Below, in pieces: positions 25,210 through 38,400 of a stretch of DNA of 64,000 nucleotides (its first letter is position 1; every line of letters begins with the position of its first letter). Origin of the DNA: Carallia brachiata (lineage: Eukaryota; Streptophyta; Magnoliopsida; Malpighiales; Rhizophoraceae); contig JADCRB010000007.1 in assembly GCA_021464245.1 (NCBI GenBank), positions 6,013,855 to 6,077,854 on the forward strand, given 5' to 3'. A program made the translations under genes and the position numbers. The notes under the pieces are model-generated. The model had not been told where the DNA came from. It worked only from the letters and a program-made list of their open reading frames with translations, and ran no database searches.

Positions 25210-26640
25210 AAACAAAGTCAGTAATTTAACGACTCCCGACGCAAGATATCTCCACACAGTACAAGATTATTCTTCGCTCGTGGTATTGAGACTGCCGCTG
25301 GTTTAAGAAAATTTAACTATGCGAAAATTCAAATACAAGAATTTATCTTGCTATAGATCAACTTCCCATACAACTCAATACGCTTAACCATTAAAATCAA
25401 CTCATTCAATTAGTAATTTAACAGCTTGCTACATATACACGGTGATTTTGTTGCATGAATCGTTGGTCTGCACATCCAATTATTTTTAGTGAGACATTCC
25501 TTTTTTATAAAAAAAAATAATAATAATAAAACTAAATGCAACCGACAGGTATATTTGACTGAGGTTGAAGTCTCAGTTCATCAACTTCTACAATTATTAT
25601 TACTTATTATTACTATTAGAATTATTACTATAATGGAAGTGCAATTAAGAATGTTCAGATACTACACAAAATGAAATGCCCATATGTTGCAAAATAATAA
25701 GAACGAAGAAGAAATTTTTTGTTGCAAGCAAGAGATTAAGAATAATGCAGCATCCAGTTTCTTCAAAGTCTTGATTCATGGGGGAAGTTGAACCCATGAC
25801 CCCATGAGCCTTCTTATTATACAATCCCAGTTTCGCACTAACCTCACAGCCTTGTGCACAGCTCCAATAGTTTGCAACGTTATAGAGCTTCGTAGAGCAA
25901 CACGGCCATTGGCAAATGATTGGAGAATGAAACAAAGGAGTTCGTGTCAGATATCTTCAACAGTGGAGATCCTCCGAAAAGACCAGAATGATAGCGAAAA
26001 TAATGCCAATAAAAGCCTGTAATCCGAAAGTTCAGATCAGCTAAATTAGGAGAAAATGGGATGGACACAGGACAGTATGGCTTGCTTGGACATTTACATG
26101 CAGTGATATCAGAAAGAGATGATACCATGATGATGATATTAATGTAGTCAATAAATAAGCAATGCTTCAACTAGTAACTAAGATAAAAATTTAAACGACA
26201 ACACATCCTGTGAGATAGAGATTTTACAGTTCTTACTGATCTGACTCAACTGAATCACTTGTGTCTTGAATTTGAAACTGTAAGAACATTAAAGTAGCGA
26301 CAGAAACTCATCTAGAAAGTGGTAGACTCGATGGTTTGCTTGTTATGCGATAGATGGAGGACTGGCTGTAGTGCGAATGTAACATCACAAAAATGTGAGA
26401 AAATGATAGTCAATGACGGCAGAAACAGGTTGATGAATAGCAGTTCTTGCATCAGAAAGAAAAACAACACAAACTAGAAGATGTGACTCAACACCTTTTT
26501 CTGCCCCTATCTGAAAGAATTCCACCCTCAGAATTCTTCAAAGCAATGTCAAACAAATGTAATTTGAGATATCTAGAAAAGGAAAAAAAAATGATTATGA
26601 CCTGAAGTTCAAGCACAATATATTCACCTCTGATTGTGCA
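25210..26640. other. Intergenic and 3' flank of the NLR gene
   Basis: No convincing coding exon is seen. The short ORFs near 25.6-26.2 kb have no recognisable domain. The part next to 26646 is likely the 3' UTR of the NLR gene, possibly with a 3' UTR intron (inference). Confidence 0.4.
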
Positions 26641-26645
26641 CAAGC

Positions 26646-29600
26646 TTATGGAGCCGCTTGAAGTTCGTCTATGAAGATTTTTGGGATATGGGAAATTTTG
26701 GACCAATCAGGTCCATCATCCCTTTTGCACCTTTCCCTAAGAAGGGGACAATGATAGATATACAAGCTTCTCAATTTGGAGAGGTGCTGTATGGCTGTAG
26801 GTAGACATGTCAGATTCTTCAATCTATCAAGTACAAGCTCTTGAAGAGATGCAAGGCTACCCAGCCACTCCGGCAAATCATCCACTCCATTGAAGTTCTG
26901 CAACTTCAATATTTTGAGGGCAGTAAGGTATTGAAGTTGATCCGGCAAGGACTTAAGATTATCCCATCCATTTATCCATACCTCCTGAAGGGATGCATGG
27001 AGGCTTTGAATGAAATCCATTCCAGGGAATGCTTTTAACTCCTCAGAGAAAGGACCAAGTCTCAATTGCTCCAGCCTTGTGAGGCAGTTCAAGCTACCTT
27101 CGGGAATAAAGGTCAAACTTGGACTTCGAGTTATTTCCAGATAAACAAGAGAATGCAGCTCCTTTAAATCCTCAGGAATAAATTTCAGTTTCATACATCC
27201 AGAAATGGACAAACACTCCAGAGATGTGCAGAATTTCAGCCCCAGTGGAAGAGTTGTCAGTCTATCACACCATCCAATGCTCAGCCTTTTAAGAGAAGTG
27301 AGACAACGTACGCTAGGAATGCATGCCAGGTTACGGCAATACTCTATCCTCAAATCTTCGAGAAATGTGAAGGCTTGGAATTCATCAGATAACCAACTCA
27401 ATTCATCGCAAAAACGAATTTCCAGTTGCACAAGTGATGATAGATGACGTATTGGTATGCTTGTTAACCGGCGACAACGAAGAACAGACAACTTATTCAG
27501 GCAAGGAAATACAAGTGGACCGTCTCCTCCATTCGCTTCTGGTGCAATCCAATTTTCAAGTGAGTCCATATCGCATAGCGACAATATCTTCAATGCTGGA
27601 AAGAACACCATGTCTCTGCTCCATCCGCTGCTTCCACCATCTCCCCTGCCACAGTAAAAATCCATTCCTATAGATCTCACCTTATCCATTCCACATATCT
27701 CCAGAATTTTAAGGCGAGGAAGATGTCCAAGACCTGAAATCTGTTCACATTTCAAGCATCTATCAAATTTCAACTTCACCAAGTGAACGAGAGGACCATA
27801 ATCAGGAACTTCATTCACCAGCCATGATGGGAACCTTTCGCCCATGTAATTCTTAAACTCTAAGCTTTCTACCTTTGGCTGAGGCCGGAGGCTTTCCAAC
27901 ACAACCTCATCATTGTCAAAAGCTAGTCTTTTCTTACCCCATGAAAATTTCAATGCAGTAATTTTTGTCTTGTTGTGCAGTTTTGCTTTCTCGGCTTGCT
28001 TTTTATCTGTCACATTCTCAAGATTGTGCAGTGACAATCTCATCCTCAGTTCATTCAACCATTCCAATTCCTGAATTTCACTTCCCTTTTGGACCACATA
28101 AAAATCTGACAATGTTTGAAGATTGGTTAAGCACCCCACCTGAGCTGGCATCTGATAATGATGACTAAAATAAACATGTCTCAAGCTCACCAAATTTCTG
28201 AATTTTTGGGGAAGACTTTTAAGTGATGGGCACCTCAGCAGTATAAATGTTTGCAAATTGTAGAGCTTTGTGATGGATTCAGGCAATATTTCAATTTTAG
28301 TTCCTGATATATCGAGGAATCTTAAATGTTTCAATGAGCCTATGGAAGTTGACAACTCATTGATATCAGCAAAACACAGGTTCAGTGTCCGCAAACTTTC
28401 AAAGCTCCATGACCTGTTAAGAACATCAACCCTCGAGAATAAAGAACGCAGTCTTCCAGCATCACCTTTTGGCCACATTGCCGCAGATTTCTCATTACCG
28501 ATGAGATTAAGATGATGAACATGAGAGATGTCATCCGTGGCTAAACAGCATGTCAAATTCAGCGTTTCAAATTTTGAAATGGACAATGCAAGATCATGTA
28601 CAAGATCATGCATTCTACAACTCGTAATATTGTCAGATTCATCTCTTCCTACATCCTGGAAAAAGGAGCTCCCGTGCAGGTAATGAAAATATTCATTGCC
28701 TATATCTTCCATCACTTTATTACTGTTATTAGACGACCCAAGAAAACCTTCAGCCATCCAAAGCTGAATTAACTGTTCCTTTTGAATGACAGAGCCCTTA
28801 GGAAAAATTGAGCAGAACGCAAAACATGGCTTCAAACACGTAGGCAACCGATCAAAACTTAGTTTTAGTACATCCAAAATTCTGTTGTTATATTCAGTTG
28901 CATTCCAAACATTACTGTTTTTAATTGAAACCCACTCTTCTTTTTCCCTTTTAAAATGCATCATTCCACCTAAAACACTTGCAACTAGTGGCACGCCTCT
29001 GCATTTATCTGCAATCTCTCTTCCGACATCCCGCAAATCTGAAGGTACTGGTCCATTTCCAAACACTTTTTCCTTGATTATTGACCAACATTCAATATCT
29101 GACAGTGCTTCCAGATTGTGCCTCCACTGAGGAGAAGTCTCCATTGTGGATGCTACTCGCTCAGTACGAGTTGTAACCATAACAGCACTCCCATTATTCC
29201 TGCTAATTTTTGCCAAGCGACCCTTTAAACTCTTCCACCTATCGCTGTCCACATCCCATACATCATCGAGCACAAGAAGAAATTTTTTCTCCTCCAATTC
29301 TTTGTCCAAATGTTGAAGTATTGCATCTATGCTGTTCATCCCACCCGCACTTTTATCAAGAGTTTCCAACATTCCTCCTAAAATTTTCCGATCATCAAAA
29401 CTATCAGAAACACAAACCCATATAGTTGCATCAAAGAGCTTTCTCTTTTTCACTGCTTCACACACAATTTAGCCAAAGTTGTCTTTCCAAGACCTGCCAT
29501 ACCAACTATAGAAATCACAGAGAGACCTTGTTGCTTGCTTGAGCTAACCAGCAAGTCAACAACGCTTGAGACATCAACCCCCCTTCCAACAACTTCTGAG

Positions 29601-30079
29601 TTGTCAAGAAAGGAGTCAGTCTGGCAAATATCAGGAACTCTATCCACAGACCTAACTTCAAGTCTCAAACCAGTTGCCTCGCTTTTAATTTCCTCCAACA
29701 ATTCATTGATCTTCTTAATTTTGTCAGCCATATTGAAACGGAAAGCAACTGGGTTGGAATGGGAAAAGAAATTTCGTACCTTCCCCCTGAGTTGGTCCCC
29801 AATCTCCACTTTTCTCCGAAGAAGCTCGTAAGAAAACTCATCCAAGACATCTTCAGCGGCATAAGCAACATCTCTGAGCTTCTCCAACCAAAGCCTCACT
29901 GATTTGTCCCTCACTTGCCTTTCCTCAGCATCCTGCAACACCTCCTGGATCATTTTGGATGACTTTTTGAGCCTTTCAAGCTCTTCCTTCTGTCCCCACG
30001 CAAGACTTATCTGTTCAACAGCAACTGAACCCACCATCCTCAGCACCTCCTGCACAGCAAAAGTTAGAATCTCTGCCAT
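26646..30079 (-). CDS. CC-NBS-LRR (RGA-like) disease resistance protein, one frame break after the P-loop
   Basis: An intracellular immune receptor of the coiled-coil class. The first frame (30079 to about 29465) holds an Rx-type coiled-coil with the EDVID-like EDVLDEF (76-82) and the P-loop GMAGLGKTT (193-201). The second frame (from about 29462 to 26646) continues with RNBS-A (FDATIWVCVSDSFDD), kinase-2 LLVLDDVW (its Trp is the CC-type mark), RNBS-B GSAVMVTTRTERVAS, a variant GLPL motif GVPLVA, RNBS-D CFAFCSIFPK, MHD (CRMHDLVHDLA), and over 500 residues of leucine-rich repeats ending near a RGA-typical tail. Combined length is about 1,145 residues, normal for this group; there is no intron. 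The two frames overlap at a GTGTGTG tract (about 29460-29468) where one base appears missing. Read literally, the product stops at 209 residues. Either an assembly indel or a real truncated CC-type allele. Confidence 0.88.
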
Positions 30080-30618
30080 TTCTTCCCTTCCCTTCTTCTT
30101 GCTCTTTTTTTTTTTCTTTCCCTTCCCTCTAATGGATTGTCAACGCAGGGGGTAGAGAATGATTAGTTTTGCAAATAATATTGCTCTTTGGATTTCTTAA
30201 TTTATTATCAGAAGAAAGCAGGAAACTACGTGTAAATTGATAGCCTTTTCCTGCCAAAGAAAATTGGAAAAAGGCTGCTGGTGACTGCTGTGTTCCCATT
30301 CCGGCCCACACTTTTTTCTTTTTAGTTGATAAAATATTGGCAACTATGTTTTAACAATTCTAATACTTTTAAGACAATATTTATAGAGATCCTTTAACTA
30401 ACATCAAAATAAAATTTAATTAATATAAAATAAAAAAATAAATAAATTATTAATATTTATTGTCAAATAATCAAAATAAAAAAATATATTACTACTACCT
30501 AAAACTCATATGAGCAGTGAAATTCTTCTTTTTACAGTTTCTAAATTTCTATCATGTTTCCAGTTTCCCAAACCTAATATGCGCTGATCCTTCTTTTAGC
30601 AGTTTCTATAAATGTTAT

Positions 30619-30790
30619 TAGAACCAGATCGGACCGGTCGGTCTAACCGGTTCAACTGATGACTGGTCAAAGATTCGGGTCGGTTCATGATAACTTTTGG
30701 CCTTTAACTCGAATTGGTTAAAACTAGTGAAGAACCGGTCAAAATCGGTAAAAATCAGTGAAAAATCAAACCGGTTCAACTAGTTCAAAC
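30619..30790. repeat. Cluster of ACCGGT/ACCGGTT motifs, probable transposon fragment
   Basis: A GC-richer island in AT-rich DNA, about 540 bp upstream of the NLR start codon, carries several ACCGGT palindromes (GGACCGGTCGGT, TAACCGGTTCAAC, GAACCGGTC, AAACCGGTTCAAC). Such repeats are common dispersed sequence in plant genomes. Termini and class are not evident. The rest of 30080-31303 has no coding signal. Confidence 0.5.
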
Positions 30791-31303
30791 TAAATAAAAG
30801 TTTTATAAATTATAATTTGATTCTAAAATTTATTTAAATTATAATTTGAACTTTAAATTTAATTAAAACTTTCAATTTAGTTCTAAATTTATTAAAACTT
30901 TTAATTTAATCCTTAAAAATAAAAAAAAATAATATTTAATAACCATATATAAATATTATTGTTTTAAATTACTTTTATATATATATATAATATATATATA
31001 ATATAAATATCAATTCAAATACCAATTTGACCAATTAAATCAATTAAATTTTAACTCATTAATATTTTCAATTCAATAACTAATCTAATTCTACTAACCT
31101 TAGTTTCTATCATGTTTTCCAACCCTAATCTTCCTTGAATGTGCCTCCCTTACTCCCTTCAATATTTTTCACTGGAACCTTCATCTGAATTGAAAGTCCT
31201 TCAGACAACCAATCACATAATACCATTTGTATGGAAGGCAACAACACGGGCCAAAAAAAGCTTCTTGTCCTTCACTATTTCTCTTCATTTCCGAGTGTGA
31301 ATC

Positions 31304-34300
31304 ATGAAACCGCCAAGAAAATCCCTTCCCTGCTGCGACCTCCTGAACCCCATTCTCAAATCCTCTTCCCTCCAAACCCTTACCTTAAATAGTTTCGTTC
31401 TTGATCCAATTTCGGTAAAAAAAGCACCACCTTGTCCAAGTCCCCGAACCACCAAAACCCAATTCCTCGGCCTTTCTAAACGACAGGATCTCACTTCCAA
31501 TGCTACAACCTGCGAACCAGTTTCATTGGAATACATTTGTAGTCCTGTTCAGCTGTCGAAACATCGGTTGAATAATGAATTCATTGATACCCTTTTGCAT
31601 AATTCGTTGAAACAACCGAAACCCACCTTAAGTTCCTCGAGTTCTGTTCCAATCTCTCAGAATTTCGTTCAAGAAAGGTCTTTTTCTAGTTCAAGTTCAA
31701 ATTTTTCATTGTCGAATGCTTGTCTTCACAATGAGCCCATCGTCTGTATCCACTTTTCCAGTCTGTCAAGACGGCCGAGTCCCAAGTTTAGGACCCTTTT
31801 GGATTCAATCCAAGGCCGAGTCATTCAAAGAAGAGAATTTTCAAGCGACGATTCAAACCCCGAGATGGGGTTCCAAATTTTTACACTACGAGATCACCGC
31901 TGCAGAGCTCGGTGCCAATAGATGCGGGTTCTTCGATTCGGAAACCGATCAGTTTGTGGCCAGGAGTGTACCATTCACCAGTAACAAATGCCTTGTGGGA
32001 AGCCAGATCAAGAATATTTGAGAAGTCTGCTGATTCAGGTATTGGTGGTTCTCTGCAGGATGATGAATTGGTTGCAAAACCACCATCAAAGAGCAGGACT
32101 AGTGTTCTTTACAAGTTTTCTTCAGATTTCATACTGCGAGAGCAGTATAGGAACCCCTGGAATGAGATTAGAATGGGAAAGTTGCTTGAAGATCTTGATG
32201 CTCTTGCCGGTACCATTTCTTTCAAGGTCCTGGAGCTTTTCAATGTCTTTGGTTCTCTATGATTTTATGATGTTGTTCTCACAAAATTAAGTCTTCATTT
32301 TGATATCCTTGCAACTAACTGATATATACGAATTATTACAATCCATAATTTGCTTCTTCAATAGCACTGTTGCAATGATGATGGGACCACAAGACCTCTG
32401 ATGTTGGTCACTGCTTCTGTTGATAGAATGGTTCTGGCAAAACCGATCAGAATCGATGCTGATGTGAACATAGTTGGTGCTGTCACGTGGGTTGGGCGGT
32501 CATCCATGGAGATACAGTTGGAAGTGACTCAACGAACTGAAGGTAGTCCACTATAACTGCTGGTAGGATGGCGGAGTTGTCATTAAATTTTTCCTTTTTC
32601 TTAGTAAAATATCTCTGTATTTTGTTATCTGGCGCATTATTGTGAATGTAGTTGTGTTGATCAGCCTAAATATGGTGGCAAAGAAGTAATAAGTGCAAAC
32701 CAGTTAGAATGTCCCTTTTTATTCTCTGATTTAGGTGGTAAAGGCAGTTGGTTATAGAACTGAAAAGGCCATTTGGCAGAGAAAGGGCTACTTGGTCCGA
32801 AATTCTCTGGCATCTTTATGATATTCTGCTTATGGAGTGTGCCTATACTCCATTTGGCATTGTAGCAGACCATTTTGATGCCGGATAGCTGCAAGATGAC
32901 CCATATCAAATTTGTTAACCGTAAATGCAAATTGACTGTAGGATAGTCCTTGATGTATGATCTACATTGAGGAATCGTAAGTGTTCCTTAGTCCTTTTCT
33001 TTTTCTGCCATAGAGGATCTTAGTGTCTCATTACACACATAAGATGCGGTCACTCGTGTTGCTTTTAATTTCTGCTCCTTTCCAGGAAGAAAATAACTCC
33101 AAGAAACAGTTAACTTTGATGTTGTCACAATTTCTCCCCTTTCTATCAAGATTTCTGCTCACTGCTGTGATATTTTCCGTGGCCAAGTTTTATGACCTGT
33201 GATGATGGTAGGTGTAATGGAAAATGAAGGTTTAAAAATTTGAAGTTTTTGTCCTCTATATGATCCCTTGTTTATGCATGGACAAGACAATAACCTGTGA
33301 ATTGTCATTTCCCTGTCCTTAGATGCAGAATAATTCAAACTTGTGTAGTTTTTCCCTTTCAAAAAGTGGGGAAAAAAAAATACCGTGAACTATATTTTAA
33401 CACGGAAGCCTGTTTACAGGAACCTCCGATCCATCAGACTCACTTGCTCTTGTAGCCAATTTCACATTTGTGGCTCGTGACTCAAGGACCGGAAAATCGA
33501 CTCTTATTAACCAGGTCTCTCCTGAAACTGAACAAGAAAAATTATTGTGGAAAGAAGCCGATGAGAGGAACAAGATGAGGAAAAAGAAGAAAGCAGAAAG
33601 TAAAAGTGACTCTGAGAACAAAGACGTGGAACGGCTTAATGCATTGTTGGCTGAGGGGCGGGTGTTCTGTGACATGCCAGCATTGGCAGACAGAGATAGT
33701 ATTCTTATTGAAGATACTTGCCATGAGAACTCTTTGATTTGTCAGCCGCAGCAAAGGAACATATATGGTCGCATATTTGGAGGCTTTTTGATGCGTAAGG
33801 CCTTTGCTTTGGCCTTCTCAAATGCTTATGCTTTTGCTGGTGCGGCACCGCGCTTTGTTGAAGTTGACCACGTTGACTTCTTGAAACCTGTAAGTGGCAA
33901 CCCTGCAGCTTATCGGCCTTCTAAAATGCTTATCCGCCACACCACTCGGTACAACTACTTTTAACAACTTCATATCATAGTACTAAACTTGAGCTTTTCT
34001 GGGTATTTCGAAGGCATCTTATATACTTTCTCTGAGCTCTTTCGTCCAGAAATAGATTTTATGCTAACAGCAACTGTGATATAATGATTCATTCAAATGA
34101 AGTTAGTTGTCGGAACCCCTTAGTTGGAAACATTGCTTGCAGATAGGAAATTTTGTTCATGTAGATACACCAGAAAAGGGGACCACTATGCACTTAGTTG
34201 ATTACAAGATTCAGGCAATGTTTATAATCCATTTTAATTTTGATCTAAAATTGCAAATGAATGAGATTTGAACATTCGTTCTACTGATGCAGGTGGATGT

Positions 34301-34908
34301 TGGAAATTTTCTTCGCCTCAAATCTTGTGTGTTGTACACAGAGCGAGAGAATCCAGCCAGACCACTTATAAATGTGGAAGTATAGCTCATGTTACGAAGC
34401 CTGAGAAGAGGTCCAGTGAGGTTAGTACCTGCACTCAAGTAGACAAGAACAATGTGTAAAAATATACTACGTTCGACTCACGGCAGTTTTTGCCTGTAAA
34501 ACAAGACTGGAATTACTTTTGTGGTTCAAATATGAGTAAGGCAAAGTTGAAGCGATGGTGCAAGAACTAAGTTTATTGAAATCTCTCTATAATGGTATCA
34601 AGGAAGTACCAGATTGATTAAAATTCCCTAGAAAAAGTAAATATGACTGTTCATAATGCTTTGTTGGGCTACTGAGCACCAAAACACTATGATTCTTGCA
34701 TGTCAGTTTACCATGTAGTCGCCTTACATGCTCACAATATATGCGATGTGAACAGGTATCTAACAAATTTTACTTCACATTCACTATCCGAACTGAGGCC
34801 ATTACAGATGGTTTCAGAATTCGAAATGTTGTTCCTGCTACGGAAGAAGAAGCTCGCCGGGTGATTGAACGAATGGATGCTGAAAGCTGCCTGATGGCAA
34901 AAACTTGA
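31304..34908 (+). CDS. Acyl-CoA thioesterase 9-like double-hotdog protein, with frame breaks
   Basis: Exons: about 31304-32226, 32365-32542, 33420-33889, 34293-34420, 34756-34908. The conserved block begins SSIRKPISLWPG...YHSPVTNALWEARS. The first hotdog domain holds EDLDALAGTISFKHC and VGAVTWVGRSSMEIQLEV; a charged linker follows (EERNKMRKKKK-like). The second hotdog domain has NIYGRIFGGFLMRKAF and FVEVDHVDFLKPVDVGNFL, and the protein ends RNVVPATEEEARRVIERMDAE. The family hydrolyses acyl-CoA thioesters, usually in mitochondria. A Ser-rich, basic N-terminus opened by the ATG at 31304 could be a transit peptide, but it lies in a different frame from the conserved block, which has no ATG of its own after its upstream stop (31797). 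One base must be missing somewhere in 31797-31918, or a small intron exists. A second break near 34382 puts TAG inside the highly conserved VEV-AHVTKPE region. Confidence 0.85.
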
Positions 34909-35216
34909 AAGACTCCCCTGTTCTGCCCCCTCCTCCCCGGGCACCCACCCTGCCAAATAAATAAATGCGATCACGCAATTGGAACTCAATGGCTGGGCAT
35001 CCTATTTTCTTTCAATTTGTACACATTTATTTTGTAGTCTAGCTTAAGTTACTAAGGCTCCCTAATCATCGACGTTCATGTTTTCATGAGAAAGTAAAAG
35101 ACACATCTCAAGTTTCTGAAAAACACCAGTAATGGGGTCCTTGTGCTTCCCCAACGTACCAGTGCCCTAAGATTGACGTTGAACAGATTTACATCACAGG
35201 AACAGCTGAAGATCTG

Positions 35217-35242
35217 TATATATATATATATATATATATATA
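35217..35242. repeat. (TA)13 microsatellite
   Basis: A perfect TA run lies in the short spacer between the converging thioesterase and formin genes (34909-35443). Nothing else is seen in that spacer apart from probable 3' UTRs. Confidence 0.85.
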
Positions 35243-35443
35243 ACAAATACTAAAGGCTTTTTAAGTGAATATAAATCAGGTACAGAAAAGGAGGCTATTC
35301 AGTTTACGGCTATGGACTGCAAGCTGGGGAAGCTCTATTCAAGGTGCTCTTTTGCTCGGATCATGCACCTCGGATTCCTATTGGGCATTCTAGTAAGATG
35401 TAACAGCAGCAATCAACTCACATGTATGTTAGCAGGCTCAGCA

Positions 35444-38400
35444 CTAAGACCAGGACGAACCCTCGTCGTCTGAGGAGCCATAATGTGGCCTTCCATCCAG
35501 GCCAGGAAAGATTGGCAGAAGGGTTGGATTTGTTAGTGCAGGATGAATTGAACTGTAGAAGGTTCTCTCATTGACTTTCCCAGCTTCTTTGCATACCTGG
35601 TCGAGAATGGATAGAAAATCCCTTACAACCATAAAGATCCTGAGAGGATGAGCTTCTTCCTTAACAGAGTTCCCATGAAAATATTCGGCTAATTCCTTCA
35701 CCTTGGAAAGAACAACTTGCTCCTGGGCTCGAATTCTTCCAAGTTCTTCCCCTGCCTTACTCAGAAATCCATTCATAGATTCCGAGAACTTCCAGCTACT
35801 TTCCTTCTCTTCATTTAGTTTCAGAACTTCCCTGACTTTTGTAATTCCTGATGAAAGTTTTTCAACTTCATTGCTAAGCACATTCGAATCCATCACAGCT
35901 GCGTTCTTTACATTGGTGAGCTCTCCACTGAGACCTGAAACGACTTGCAGGCCAAGATTCACAATTTCGACGTCATGCTGGAAATCCAATTGTTTATTTC
36001 TCTCAACTGTATTATTCTGATTTGTACTAGAAAGACGGGAACCTTCATATCTGGCGATTTCTTGCACAACAAAGTGCAGGAGGGTGGTTTTCCCATCAGT
36101 GCCCTTAACATTAATAAGCTTATCGAGTGTGTCCAGTTTGAAGGCATTGGCATCGCTACAATTAGTGCCAACATTCATGGAGTTCCCAGTCCTGTGCACT
36201 GCTTCTACAAGCTTTAGGAACATCCTGCTGTTCCTTAATTCTTCACAAGCTCCCTGGGAAAAAGGATAATACATGAGCAGCGAAAAAACAAACATTCCTA
36301 TCGCACAGAAAAGATGATGAACTTCAAAGAACACAAGAAGATGCTGCACTGAGCCTTTCGTTGCACATAAAACAGCAAACATTTATGGTCTATGGATCCA
36401 ATTTGTTACTCCAAACCAAGGGCAGAGAATTTAGTCCTCGAATCAAGTATATGCAACATCATAGCCAGGAGAACAGAAGTATGTGGCAAGGTCTTATGCA
36501 TCAGAACCTTTTGAAAGTGAAAAAATTGATCAAATTGAAGAATGAAAATGCCAAAAGGAAGGGTAGAATTGTTTCAAACATTTTTATCTCTCACTGTTCA
36601 TTGCGCTGAAGCCCCTTAATTAACCTAGAAGACATGCCCAATATAAAAACAATTATATCTGACAACTGTGAGGATTAAGCCCCAGCAAATCATTATAAAA
36701 CAGAATATATGTTCTATTTAAGATTTTAAAAAAAAAAAAAAAAAAAACATAGGTCATAACTGCAAGAAATAAAGGATGCAAGGCCACTTAAGATTCACCT
36801 CGATGGTTTTAAAAGACCTTTCAAGGTAATCAACTTCAGACTCAAAATTAGCAATGTATAGCATTGCATCAACCCTCTTAAATGCAAAAGGAATATCAAG
36901 AACTGCCTTAAGAAACTTCTCAGCAGGCCCTAATTTAATTGGCGAATCATCCTCGAACTCCTTTAGTTTTTGTTCTTCTTCTTCATTTGGAGTCATCTTT
37001 AGTAAACTCTCAAGAAGTTCGGTCCCCACCGTATCTGAATTTCCTGTTACACGGGGAAAAGTTTCAACAAATCAAGATCGTCTGAACGTTCAACGTAAGC
37101 GGTAAGTGCAGCAAAAGATAGCATAAGATGCTAAACGTAGTTGAAGGGACAAGAAGCTTCATTTAAACGCTCAGACTTAGAGTAAGCCATTGGCTCATAC
37201 TGTTGCATAGTGAAAACGGTAATACAGGCTTCCTGTTTAGTTTACTCAGAAACTCAACCACCCAGAATAAGACTAGTTCGCCACAAAACAAGGCTTTTGG
37301 GGGGAGGTACGGGTTCAACCCCACCAAATCCCTACAACAGCTTAATCAAAAGTTATCTGAGCGCAAAGCCAATAATTATAAATCACCTTCTAAAAGAGCC
37401 TCACAAACTTCATCAACGGTGACATTAAGTGCCCTTAACAAAATTGCAATTTTTTGAGACTTCTTCGGATCAAGCACCTGATTCTCCCGGTTTAGCAAAG
37501 GAAAAGACTGACGCCTTCCATTGTTGTCTTTCATAATCAAATTTGGATTTTTTACCATAAACACTGTCTCTATCATTCCCTCATTTAACCTGCAATCAAA
37601 CCGAAAAGCTACAAACTTAAAGATTAACACAAAGAAAAGCAAAAACAACTCAATTCCATACCAAAAATCTCCAAAAGATTTCAATCATTTTCACAAAAAA
37701 AGTGCAAAATACACTTCAGTAACTCACTGAAAAGCGTTGGACTTAAGCTGATCCCACACCATATCCCGATCTGATCTGCCTCTAACTTTATCCCAATTAA
37801 AAGGCTTCAACTTTGGCTTTGGATTCTCCTCACATACTCCATTTCGAACCAAAACTGGCTTTTTTGATAGCGTGACAAGCCTCGGCGGCCCTGGACTCAC
37901 CCAATTCGAATCCTGAGCAATCCTTCCTGGAATCTCCCGAAACTGCGGGGGCGGAGGAGGGAGGTGGTGGCCACAGCCCCATCTGCACAAAAGGGTTAGC
38001 AACACCAACACTCTCAAATCTGGCCGGGTTACTCATCACAATATCTGAAGATTTCGATTTTAAGCTTGTCCGACTTGAATTTGACACTACAGAAGGACTA
38101 GTGGATATGGAATTTGCAGGGGAAACAGAATTCGAACGTGGGTAAGATGCAGTTCTGGAATTAAAACTTCTAGACCCAAAATTCTCTCCTTGTAGACCTT
38201 GAAATTCTCTTCTTGAACTTGATCCCATAGCCAATGGACTACTTTCTTGAAGAAACCCTTTTCGCCCAGATGACCCTCTCGGAGAAAAGAACTGTTCTTC
38301 TTCTTCATCTGTATCAGGGTCCGCTTCACCTTCTTTAGACGAACCAAGCAATACCTCGCCACTTCTATAACTGGGTGTATAGTCGTGCCTGGGTAACGGC

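Noticed and set aside
25770..25830. GGGTTCAACTTCC (minus strand) as a tRNA or SINE B box
   Set aside because: Only a weak B-box match, and no A box was found at the correct distance.
27205..29130. Plus-strand ORFs of 66-114 codons opposite the NLR gene
   Set aside because: They mirror the leucine-rich coding strand, have no domain content, and overlap a clear coding frame on the minus strand.
37300..37330. GGGTTCAACCCC in a formin intron as a tRNA T-arm
   Set aside because: No A box or acceptor stem nearby; more likely a chance match or a scrap of a SINE.
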